Origin: Prevotella sp.
GTDB taxonomy: Bacteria; Bacteroidota; Bacteroidia; Bacteroidales; Bacteroidaceae
DNA length: 35,182 nucleotides
Assembly (NCBI GenBank): GCA_017413085.1
Contig: JAFPVC010000007.1
Coordinates: forward strand, 1-35,182
Direction: 5' to 3'
Shown here: positions 1 through 7,552 of the stretch, one piece after another
Position numbering within the stretch: the stretch's first letter is position 1
How the letters are laid out: each line of letters starts with the position of its first letter
Notes under the pieces: model-generated
The model's input: only the letters and a program-made list of their open reading frames with translations
Told to the model about the DNA's origin: nothing
Database searches by the model: none
Position numbers and translations under genes: made by a program

Positions 1-97
1 AAAAGTGAAAAGTGAAAAATGCCAAGCGGACTATTTTTCCTTTCTTCTTTCCTATTATATTAATTATATTCTTCATTTGTTGTTAGTTTTTCATTTT

Positions 98-1849
98 TCA
101 ATTATTCTTTTCCAACGTGTATGTGCCGTGGCAGATGTCAACGGTCAGCGTGTATGTGCCGTTACCGTCTATGCCAACGGGGTCGCCATTGTCCTTTACT
201 TTCCATGTCAGCGTACCGTCAGAGCGTGTGCCGAACCAGTAGTCGTCCCACGAGTCGTTGATGAGTATCTTCACGCCCCACGGTGTGCCGGCAGTAACAT
301 CTACTGTTGCTGTATATACGCCTGGAGTCTCAGTAGCAGTCATGGCTGTAACATCCCAGTTGTTATTGAGGCCTGTGTATGAAACCGATGTTACTTGTGC
401 ACCGTCCATCTCATACCAGTAGCTCATCCATCCGAGCGATGCGCTGAGGATATAGAGTCCCACGCCCGGTGCTTCTATGTCGTTGCCGCCAGCCTTCAGT
501 TTCTTGTCAGAGTTGTCAGGGTCCTGGTTTATCTTGTCCCAGTCGCTGCTGTCAAGAGTCTTGGTGAAATAGAATCCCCACGACGAATTCATGTTAACGG
601 TTCCGGTGTAGGTCTTGCTGTCTTCGTCAGACAGGCGCAGCCACTCGGTATGGTCCCATAAGTTGTCGTTGCCCATGATGCAGAGCACAGGCTCCACTGT
701 TTCTTCCTCGGCTGCTCCGCCTTCTACTATGCTGTAAGCAGGGCCTTCGCGGCTGCTGAGGTCGATGGTCACGGTGCACTCTCCTGCCTTTGGCGCAGAG
801 AGAGTTATCTCCTCCTGCTCTGCCTCGATGGTGGTTATGCCCGTTGAGGTGAAATAGAGCGGAGTGGCGATAGCCTCCTTGAGTTGCTCATTGTCGCCGG
901 TGGTCTGGTCGAAGAGCTTAGAGTCAGGCGAAGCAAACTTGAGTTTCACCGGGTCGGTGCCTGCGGCGGTATAGGTGAGCGTCCACTGCATGGTCTGCTT
1001 GTTGAATGTCATGGTGCCGCTCAGGTCGCCGCTTACTTCTACAGACGGAATGGACGTGTCGCTCCACCAGTTCTGCTTGGTGTTGACCACCACGTAGCGG
1101 CAGCCGTTGAACGAAGAAGTCCAGAAGTTCCATGCCTCGGTGCTCTTCGATATTACGAATGCCGTGCCGCTCACGTTGTCGTTGCCCCAGAGCGTGCCGT
1201 CGTTCTCGAGGAAATACCAGTTTGCCCATGCGCCAAGCGAGAGGAAGCCAGTATAGATACCGTCCTTGTCAGGAGAAGACAGTTCGCCCAGCGGTGATAC
1301 CTTGTCGGTTGAGACAGCCGTACCGTAAGAGTAGTCGATGAGGTATGTCACCACCGACATCTCGAGGACGTTGGAATACTGCGGCTCTATGTTGCTGCCT
1401 GTAGATGCCGCTATGCGCACATACATCGGTGTTTCCTCGCCCGGCTCGTAGCCCAGTTTGGCAAGTTCGCCGTTGAGAGCAGCATTGGTAAACTGTTTCT
1501 GATACACTCCGCTGCTCATCTCGCAGTTATAGTAACTGGCAAAGTCGGCAGTCTTTGAAATCTGTATGGAATTGCTTATGCTGCCGTTTGGCACGAGCAC
1601 ATCGGCATAGTTGGTGGCAAGGCGGTGGTTGTCGTTCCAGTTCAGCGTAAGAGCCAGGTCGGTGGCTTTGCTTGGGTCGAGCATCACGGTGTTAGAACCT
1701 GTCAGCGTCAGTGCATCGCCGCTGCCCACGGTAACGAGGTCGCCATCCTTGTCGCAGGAGGTGTTTATTGCTGTCATTGCCAGCAATAAACAAGTGAAGA
1801 GTGAAGAGTGAAGAGTGAAGAACGCCTTGCGATTCACTCTATCCATCAT
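98..1849 (-). CDS. SusE-like outer-membrane glycan-binding lipoprotein
   Basis: Last gene of a susC-susD-susE set. The N-terminal part (about residues 30-130 after the lipid cysteine) resembles the SusE N-terminal domain (SITLT-like stretch, then LTLNW). The C-terminal half has two Trp-rich beta modules of the kind that bind glycan in SusE/SusF. The signal peptide ends at Thr-Ser-Cys followed by Asp-Lys-Asp-Gly-Asp, and this acidic stretch is typical of lipoproteins exported to the cell surface in Bacteroidetes. The frame is open up to an ATG at 1882, but I prefer the ATG at 1849 (or 1846): AGGAAG lies directly before it, and the longer start adds an unlikely polar leader. Four 7-bp tandem repeats lie inside the signal-peptide codons. 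It probably holds alpha-glucan or a related glycan at the surface. The substrate is not determined by sequence; SusE-like is fairly sure. Confidence 0.85.
   Translation of the reverse strand: MMDRVNRKAFFTLHSSLFTCLLLAMTAINTSCDKDGDLVTVGSGDALTLTGSNTVMLDPSKATDLALTLNWNDNHRLATNYADVLVPNGSISNSIQISKTADFASYYNCEMSSGVYQKQFTNAALNGELAKLGYEPGEETPMYVRIAASTGSNIEPQYSNVLEMSVVTYLIDYSYGTAVSTDKVSPLGELSSPDKDGIYTGFLSLGAWANWYFLENDGTLWGNDNVSGTAFVISKSTEAWNFWTSSFNGCRYVVVNTKQNWWSDTSIPSVEVSGDLSGTMTFNKQTMQWTLTYTAAGTDPVKLKFASPDSKLFDQTTGDNEQLKEAIATPLYFTSTGITTIEAEQEEITLSAPKAGECTVTIDLSSREGPAYSIVEGGAAEEETVEPVLCIMGNDNLWDHTEWLRLSDEDSKTYTGTVNMNSSWGFYFTKTLDSSDWDKINQDPDNSDKKLKAGGNDIEAPGVGLYILSASLGWMSYWYEMDGAQVTSVSYTGLNNNWDVTAMTATETPGVYTATVDVTAGTPWGVKILINDSWDDYWFGTRSDGTLTWKVKDNGDPVGIDGNGTYTLTVDICHGTYTLEKNN
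1794..1821. repeat. Four perfect 7-bp tandem repeats (GTGAAGA) inside susE signal-peptide codons
   Basis: GTGAAGA occurs four times without interruption on the plus strand, which is TCTTCAC on the coding strand. The array encodes the Phe-Phe-Thr-Leu-His-Ser-Ser-Leu-Phe-Thr part of the signal peptide. Seven is not a multiple of three, so gain or loss of one unit would shift the susE frame. A related pair (GTGAAAA twice) lies at 5-18, just beyond the 3' end of the gene. Confidence 0.9.
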
Positions 1850-1974
1850 CTTCCTATTATTATATATTTTTAAACTTATCATAAAACTCTAAATTATGGT
1901 TGATGGATTAAGGTTCGTTTGTACTGAAATACCAAACAAACTTTATTCCTTTTATCCTTATTCTTAATTATGGA

Positions 1975-3504
1975 TTAGTCCTTCAGCTTATAGTTGGCTG
2001 ACTGCTCGGCGGCTGGTATAGGATAGGTGTTCATCGTGCTGCTCACGGCAGTGCCGGCGGCAGCTCCGCCTTTCCACTCCCACAGGTATTTGTTTGTGGT
2101 GAACATGCCATAGCGCACAAGGTCGGTGCGGCGGGTGCACTCCCACCACAGTTCGCGCGCACGCTCATCAAGTATATACTGCAGGTTTACCTCTGAGGCA
2201 AGCAGTGTGCGGTCGTCAAAGGCACGGTCGCAGAGTTGCTGCAGGAGCGGCAGAACCGCATCGGCAGCAGAACCGTTGCGCAGCATGGCCTCAGCCTTCA
2301 TCAGAATCACGTCGGCAAGGCGCAGCATGGGGTAGTCGGTGCAGGCACCGCCGTCGGCAGTGTTGCTCGCAGACTCGCCGGCATCCGTAAGGTTGGTGTA
2401 TTTGCAACCGAACCATCCGTAGTTCTGGTCGTCGATGCTGTTGCCATTGAAGAACTGCTGACTGTCATTCTTCCAGAAGAGCGCACGCTTGTCGCCTTCA
2501 TTGAAGAGAGAGGTAAACTCGCCGCGTGTGCGGAAGTTGCCCCAGCCGCCCGTTGCACCATAGTCGGCTGCATTCTGGTTGTTGCTGTTGCCAATGGCAC
2601 CGCATACGAGGTATGTGGTTGCGCCCCACGACACTGTGTTTGTAGCGTCGATGTTGAGCGAGAAGATAATCTCGTTGGTGCGCTTATGGTTGTCGGCATT
2701 GAAGAGTTTCTGATAGTCCTGCTCAAGGGTATAGCCCTGAGTGAGCACGTTATCACACGCAGTCACACAGTCGGCATAGTGATTGCCGGCGCCATATACC
2801 TCTGCGTTGAGATAGAGCTTGGCAAGCAGAGCGTAAGCCGCACCAGACGATGCACGACCATATTCCACTGCGCTCTTTGCAGGCAGCGCGGTGGCCACGG
2901 CTTTCAGTTCACTCTCGATATAGGCGAAGAGCTGTGCGTTGGTATATACGTCTGGATGATAAGAGCCTATGCCTGAGTTCTCATCTACGAAGGGACCTTT
3001 GCCATACAGGTCAAGCACCATATAATATGCCAGTGCCCTGAGGAAGCGGGCTTCGCTCACGTATTGCTTGATGGTCTGGTCTTCCTTTGAAGCTGTGTTA
3101 GCAATGAAATCGTTGGCCAGCGCAATGGTGTAGTACAGGCGGTAGTAGACATCGCTGACCCATGAGTCGTCGGCGTTCCACTGCATATAGCCCAGTCCGG
3201 CCTGCTGGTCGCCCTCAAGCCATGTGGGAGCCATCTCGTCGGTAGGCATCTCCTGCATGTTTATGTAGCCACGCATGAGGTCATAGCCGTTGTTGGTAGA
3301 GAAGTCGCTTAGCCCCTCCTTAGCCTGGCCTACGATTACGTATGAGGCGTAAACCTTGGCCAGTGCAGAGTTGCATCCTGCCGTGGTGGAGTATACCTCG
3401 CTGCCGTTCACTTCAGTATGTGGATACTCATCGAGCGAACAGGAGGTTACTGCCAAGAGCAGCAGTGAAGCAAGAAACAGTTTTATATTGTTTGCTTTTT
3501 TCAT
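1975..3504 (-). CDS. SusD/RagB-family surface glycan-binding lipoprotein
   Basis: A 509-residue SusD-type lipoprotein that caps the SusC channel and feeds it oligosaccharide. The signal peptide ends Ala-Val-Thr-Ser-Cys, then Ser-Leu-Asp-Glu. Typical SusD features follow: an early segment around residues 65-100 rich in Asn, Met and Glu, where the glycan site of SusD lies; the helical TPR core with SEARFLRALAYY at about 150; and the C-terminal signature LRLADVILMKAEAMLRNG with YILDERARELWWECTRRTDLVRYG. Length and domain order are normal for the family. It lies downstream of susC, separated by a 9-bp tandem repeat array, and upstream of susE. Substrate is inferred only as a soluble glycan, perhaps starch-like given the three-gene arrangement. 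Confidence 0.95.
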   Translation of the reverse strand: MKKANNIKLFLASLLLLAVTSCSLDEYPHTEVNGSEVYSTTAGCNSALAKVYASYVIVGQAKEGLSDFSTNNGYDLMRGYINMQEMPTDEMAPTWLEGDQQAGLGYMQWNADDSWVSDVYYRLYYTIALANDFIANTASKEDQTIKQYVSEARFLRALAYYMVLDLYGKGPFVDENSGIGSYHPDVYTNAQLFAYIESELKAVATALPAKSAVEYGRASSGAAYALLAKLYLNAEVYGAGNHYADCVTACDNVLTQGYTLEQDYQKLFNADNHKRTNEIIFSLNIDATNTVSWGATTYLVCGAIGNSNNQNAADYGATGGWGNFRTRGEFTSLFNEGDKRALFWKNDSQQFFNGNSIDDQNYGWFGCKYTNLTDAGESASNTADGGACTDYPMLRLADVILMKAEAMLRNGSAADAVLPLLQQLCDRAFDDRTLLASEVNLQYILDERARELWWECTRRTDLVRYGMFTTNKYLWEWKGGAAAGTAVSSTMNTYPIPAAEQSANYKLKD

Positions 3505-3523
3505 TTCTTTCTTTTTTTGTTTT

Positions 3524-3605
3524 TATAGTTATTAAAGTTTCTATAGTGCCTATAGTTTGTATAGTTACTATAGATACTATAGAGTTTTATAGTTACTATG
3601 GTTCT
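3524..3605. repeat. Degenerate 9-bp tandem array between susC and susD (consensus TATAGTTAC)
   Basis: About nine units in register: TATAGTTAT, TAAAGTTTC, TATAGTGCC, TATAGTTTG, TATAGTTAC, TATAGATAC, TATAGAGTT, one extra T, TATAGTTAC, TATGGTTCT. The array fills most of the 114-bp gap between the susC stop and the susD start. In susC-susD mRNA it would be an AU-rich spacer of repeated GUAACUAUA. No strong hairpin is evident. Confidence 0.85.
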
Positions 3606-3618
3606 TTATTATATCTGC

Positions 3619-6600
3619 TTAGAACTCCAGTCCTACGGTCAGTGAGTAGGTGCGTGGGCGCGGGTACATCTGGCCGTCCCTGCCGCTGCTTACCTCTGGG
3701 TCAAGTCCGCTGTATTTTGTGATGGTAAAGACATTCTGCACCATGAACGAGGCGTTCAGGCTCAGGTTCTTTGCAACCTGACCGAAGTTATAGCCGAGGC
3801 TGATGTTATCCATCTTCAGGAATGATGCGTTCTCCACGTAGTGGTCGCTCTCATACTGTCGGGTGTTGAAACCTGTCTCAAGGTATGAGCGAGACATGAG
3901 GTTCATCTGATAGTCGTTGTAGAACACTGTGCCGAATGCGCCTGTATTCATTGCAAGCTGGTTGTATACGTAGTTGCCCACGTTTGCACGCAGCGACGTC
4001 GATAGCGTCAGTCTCTTCCACGTCAGCGAGGTAGAGAGTCCGAAAATCCAGTCGGGTGCCGGCGAGTGGTAGTGGTAACGGTCGGTTGCGGGGTTGAATA
4101 CGCCGTCGCCGTCAAGGTCAGCATACAGACCCTCGATGGGTTTGCCCGTCTTCTCGTCGTATATCTGCTTGCATACATAGAAGGCGTATGGCGCATAGCC
4201 CTCGGTGAACACCTGCACATAGTGGCTCTCAATCCATCCCTGTGGAGTGTTGACCGCCGGTGCTTCAGGACTGGTGCGCAGGTTGGCTATGCGTGCGCGC
4301 TGCCATGTGGCGTTGCCGCTGAGCACCCACTGCCAGTCTTTTGTAGAAATGATGTTGGCATTGAATGACAGTTCCACACCCTGCGAATTGATGTTACCCA
4401 CGTTGGAGAGTAACTCCTTGCCGAAGTTTGTTCCGGCATCCGATGGCACCACGGCAAGCAGGTCTTCCGTCTTGCGGTAGTAGTAGTCTACACTTGCGGT
4501 GAAGCGGTTGTTGAGGAAGCCAAGGTCAAGTCCTACGTTGAAGGCTCTCGTGGTCTCCCACTTCAGATTGTTGTTATACATTGACGGGCGGTATGTTTCT
4601 ACGAAAGTATCGCCGAGCTGATAGCTTGCACCAAGTTGCGAGAGGGTGTAGGTGGACAGGTAGCCATAATTGACTATACCGTCCTGCTGACCTGTCACGC
4701 CGTATGACACGCGCAGCTTCAGGTCGTTCACGGTTTTTGAAAGTGGCTTGAAGAAATCCTCGCGTGCTATGTTGTAGGCAAATGCCACTGACGGGAACGT
4801 GCCCCAGCGCTTGTCGGACCCGAAACGCGTTGAACCGTCAAGGCGTACAGTTGCCGTGAGCATGTAGCGGTCAAGGAGCGTGTAGTTCAGTCGGCCGTAG
4901 TATGACATGAGCGAGTGGCGCTGGTCAGACTCGGCAATCTCGTTGTACTGAGTGTGTGCCACGTTGTACTTGTTGTACAGTCCAGACCACTGCTTCCAGT
5001 GCTGGAAGTCGTAACCGGCTGTCAGGTCTATGGTCTGCCGCAGTCCCTCTTCTATTTCCTTATGGTAGTTGGCATAAAGCGTGAGCAGACTATTGTAGTT
5101 CTTCTGCGGACCATAGGCATAGTCGGAGCCACCGCCGTTATAGCCGCTGTATGCCTCAGCCGGCGTGAATACGGTGCCCTTGCCCTGTGAATAGTCGTAG
5201 CCGCCTGTAGCGTGCAGGCGCAGTTCTGGCAGGAAGTGAACCTTATAGTCAAGGTCGATGTTGCCCACGAAACGCTTCACGCTCGACTTGTCAAGCACGT
5301 AGTCGAGCAGTCCCACCGGGTTTGCCGTAGCACCCGTGATAGGCATTCCATTGTCGTCGATTGCCTCATGGTAGCCAAGGTAACTGCCGTTTGTGGTATA
5401 AACGGGAGCGTAAGGGTTACGCGTCAGTCCGCCCCAGATGGCACTCTGGCTGGCAAAGCGGTTGGTGTTGGTAGTGCCCTTGAGGTTGAGCACCACTTTC
5501 AGATGGTCATTGAAGAATGTAGGTGCGAGGTTCAGCGATGCCGTGCCGCGCTGTGTCCAGTCATTCCTCAAGATACCAGCCTGGTGCATGTAACCCAGAC
5601 TGACACGATAAGGCAGGTTATTGCCTATCATGCCCGAAAGGCTGAGATTGTTGTCTGTGCCACATGCGTCGCGGTATATAAGGTCACTCCAGTTGGTCTC
5701 GGTGCCCAGTCCTACGGCTCCGGCGTAAATCTGGTCGTGCCATGCCTGTGCATCCTCAGTGTCGGGAATGCCAGCCACGCCCTTGTTGCGTGACGTGCCA
5801 TACTTGGCAACGACGCGCTGCATCTCGCTTAGCGACATCATATCGACGGTCTTGGCAACCGTGGCAAGGCTGTTGGTGGTAGAGAATGTTATCTTCGGAC
5901 GCTTGTTTCTCGTGCCCTTCTTCGTAGTTATGATGATGACGCCGTTAGATGCACGCGAACCGTAGATGGCTGTTGATGAAGCATCCTTCAGCACGGTCAT
6001 GGTCTCAATGTCGTTAGGGTTGATGAGCGAGAGTGGATTGCCTGAACCGCTTATGCCCTGCCCCACTTCCATTGGCACACCGTCGATGACAATCAATGGG
6101 TCGTTCGAGGCGTTGAGCGATGCACCACCACGTATGCGGATGGTTGCACCGGCAGTCGGCGAACCGCCACTGTTGGTAATCTGCACACCGGAAATCTTGC
6201 CATTGACGAGTTGTTCAGGCGAAGTGATTACACCCTGATTGAAGTCTTTCTCGCCGATGCTTGAAATGGCACCTGTGAGGTCGGTCTTCTTCTGTACGCC
6301 GTAGCCTATGACTACCAACTCTTTCAGTTCGTTGTCACTCTGCATCTTCACATTGAGTGTTGAGCCGGTGACTTCGAGAGTCTGCTTGGCATAGCCAACG
6401 TAGGAGAACTGCAGCTGACTCACGTTTTGGCTGATGTTGATAGAATAGTTGCCGTCAAAGTCGGTCACGGTTCCCTGCTGGGTGCCAACTGCCATGACGG
6501 TGACACCGATGAGCGGTTCACCTGCCTCATCGGTCACGTTGCCCCTGACCGTGCGCTGTGCCGCCATTGCCAGTGGCATAGCCACAAGCAAGAGCAGGAG

Positions 6601-6639
6601 CCACCGTCTGAAGCCCTGTAATGGATAGTTTTTCTTCAT
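3619..6639 (-). CDS. SusC/RagA-family TonB-dependent outer-membrane transporter
   Basis: A 1006-residue TonB-dependent transporter that imports oligosaccharides captured by the SusD partner. The order is: signal peptide (about 1-27, ending Ala-Met-Ala-Ala), carboxypeptidase-D-like regulatory domain (about 31-110, GNVTDEAGEPLIGVTVMAVG), a TonB-box-like KELVVIGYG, the plug (about 115-235, with TDLTGAISSI, IRIRGGASLN and DPLIVIDGVP), the SusC signature ending ASNGVIIITTKKG, then a long beta-barrel ending in Phe. Length matches the family. It is the first gene of the operon, with a consensus Bacteroidetes promoter about 55-85 bp upstream. No SusR-type or hybrid two-component regulator lies next to it in the window, so its inducer cannot be read from context. 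Confidence 0.96.
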   Translation of the reverse strand: MKKNYPLQGFRRWLLLLLVAMPLAMAAQRTVRGNVTDEAGEPLIGVTVMAVGTQQGTVTDFDGNYSINISQNVSQLQFSYVGYAKQTLEVTGSTLNVKMQSDNELKELVVIGYGVQKKTDLTGAISSIGEKDFNQGVITSPEQLVNGKISGVQITNSGGSPTAGATIRIRGGASLNASNDPLIVIDGVPMEVGQGISGSGNPLSLINPNDIETMTVLKDASSTAIYGSRASNGVIIITTKKGTRNKRPKITFSTTNSLATVAKTVDMMSLSEMQRVVAKYGTSRNKGVAGIPDTEDAQAWHDQIYAGAVGLGTETNWSDLIYRDACGTDNNLSLSGMIGNNLPYRVSLGYMHQAGILRNDWTQRGTASLNLAPTFFNDHLKVVLNLKGTTNTNRFASQSAIWGGLTRNPYAPVYTTNGSYLGYHEAIDDNGMPITGATANPVGLLDYVLDKSSVKRFVGNIDLDYKVHFLPELRLHATGGYDYSQGKGTVFTPAEAYSGYNGGGSDYAYGPQKNYNSLLTLYANYHKEIEEGLRQTIDLTAGYDFQHWKQWSGLYNKYNVAHTQYNEIAESDQRHSLMSYYGRLNYTLLDRYMLTATVRLDGSTRFGSDKRWGTFPSVAFAYNIAREDFFKPLSKTVNDLKLRVSYGVTGQQDGIVNYGYLSTYTLSQLGASYQLGDTFVETYRPSMYNNNLKWETTRAFNVGLDLGFLNNRFTASVDYYYRKTEDLLAVVPSDAGTNFGKELLSNVGNINSQGVELSFNANIISTKDWQWVLSGNATWQRARIANLRTSPEAPAVNTPQGWIESHYVQVFTEGYAPYAFYVCKQIYDEKTGKPIEGLYADLDGDGVFNPATDRYHYHSPAPDWIFGLSTSLTWKRLTLSTSLRANVGNYVYNQLAMNTGAFGTVFYNDYQMNLMSRSYLETGFNTRQYESDHYVENASFLKMDNISLGYNFGQVAKNLSLNASFMVQNVFTITKYSGLDPEVSSGRDGQMYPRPRTYSLTVGLEF

Positions 6640-6693
6640 TGTTTAAGCTTTACGTGTTATGATGTAGTTAGTATAGTTTCAAAGATTCGGCAA

Positions 6694-6725
6694 CAAAAGT
6701 AACAAAACTTTTCCAATTGTGCAAA
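6694..6725 (-). promoter_or_regulatory. Promoter of the susCDE operon
   Basis: On the minus strand TTTG (6725-6722) is followed after 20 bases by TACTTTTG (6701-6694). This fits the Bacteroidetes sigma-ABfr consensus of TTTG, 19-21 bases, TAnnTTTG. Transcription would begin near 6688, giving a leader of roughly 45-50 nt before susC. Confidence 0.75.
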
Positions 6726-6811
6726 TTTTTTCGATTAAACCTTTTGTTTTCGTCTTCGTTCCACTGTTTTTTACCAGACGGGTTACAGAATTACAATCCG
6801 CAATAAACATA

Positions 6812-6867
6812 AAAACCGCCGGCGTGCACAGCAGCACTAACTGTCTGCTACGCACGCCGGCGGTTTT
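6812..6867 (-). terminator. Strong hairpin terminator after the SRPBCC gene
   Basis: A perfect 16-bp inverted repeat: AAAACCGCCGGCGTGC at 6812-6827 pairs with 6852-6867. The loop is 24 nt and holds a small inner stem (GCAG/CTGC). The stem is G+C-rich and flanked by A and T runs, so it can act on either strand. It follows the SRPBCC gene on the minus strand and insulates the sus operon. Confidence 0.85.
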
Positions 6868-6912
6868 CATTGCGGGAATTAGCAGTCCCACCCTATGTCT
6901 TTTGCCTGGTCT

Positions 6913-7404
6913 TTACACAGTTCTGGCACTCAGTCCCATGGCGAGCATGTCGGCAAACTTTTCTATTCCGTCTTGCAGTTTGCTGCCCAGCATCATCTTA
7001 ATCATGGGGTTGAGGTCGGCTTTAAGCGTCAGGCGCATCTTTGTAGCGGTCGCTTCTCCGTTTTCATCTTTATCAGGCAGCACCTGTATCCACATGTTGG
7101 CCTTCACGGGCGACTGCTCTGTCTCAAACTTCACGCATTTCTCCGGCTCACGGTCTATGATGCGCAATGACAGTTCGCCAATCATCGGGGCAGGAATGGC
7201 AATGCTGTCGGCGGTCAGGCGCACGTCTTTCAGGTTGTCGAGCAGCGAGGCATCCTGACCAGCTGCCTCTATCTGCTGGCGCAGGACGTCGCTGTTCTCT
7301 GCACCGTCGATTAGCGGACGCAGGTTTTCAAGGTTGCTCAGTTTCTCGTATACAAGTCCTACGGGACATGTAATGTGTTTTACTTTACTTTCGTATGTTG
7401 TCAT
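6913..7404 (-). CDS. SRPBCC-fold (START/polyketide-cyclase-like) small protein
   Basis: A 163-residue protein with no signal peptide, so probably cytoplasmic. The N-terminal strand KVKHITCPVGLVYEKLSNLENL matches the opening strand and two helices of the SRPBCC fold. Alternating beta strands follow (MIGELSLRIIDREPEKCVKFETE; NMWIQVLP; ATKMRLTLKADLNP), then a long C-terminal helix (MLGSKLQDGIEKFADMLAMG) that closes the ligand cavity. The ligand is unknown; family members bind lipids or other hydrophobic molecules, and no catalytic motif is visible. The gene follows the TonB-dependent receptor by about 150 bp, with no convincing promoter of its own, and is followed by a strong terminator. It could be the last gene of that transcript. 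Confidence 0.8.
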   Translation of the reverse strand: MTTYESKVKHITCPVGLVYEKLSNLENLRPLIDGAENSDVLRQQIEAAGQDASLLDNLKDVRLTADSIAIPAPMIGELSLRIIDREPEKCVKFETEQSPVKANMWIQVLPDKDENGEATATKMRLTLKADLNPMIKMMLGSKLQDGIEKFADMLAMGLSARTV

Positions 7405-7552
7405 AAATAGTTATTTTATGTATTTCACTCCTTGTTTTATGAATACGCCGTGCTGCGGTTCGTCTTTCTTAGTAATAATTTTTTCATGGTTGAATTGTTT
7501 TTGTTATTGCCGATTGACGTCACTGCAAATATTCATACTCCTCCTGCAGAAT

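Noticed and set aside
2236-2976. 246-codon frame on the plus strand across susD
   Set aside because: It is the shadow of susD, whose own frame has a full family signature.
6640-6912. A sus-type regulator gene between susC and the SRPBCC gene
   Set aside because: The region contains only the promoter and terminator. No frame of regulator size or motif is present.
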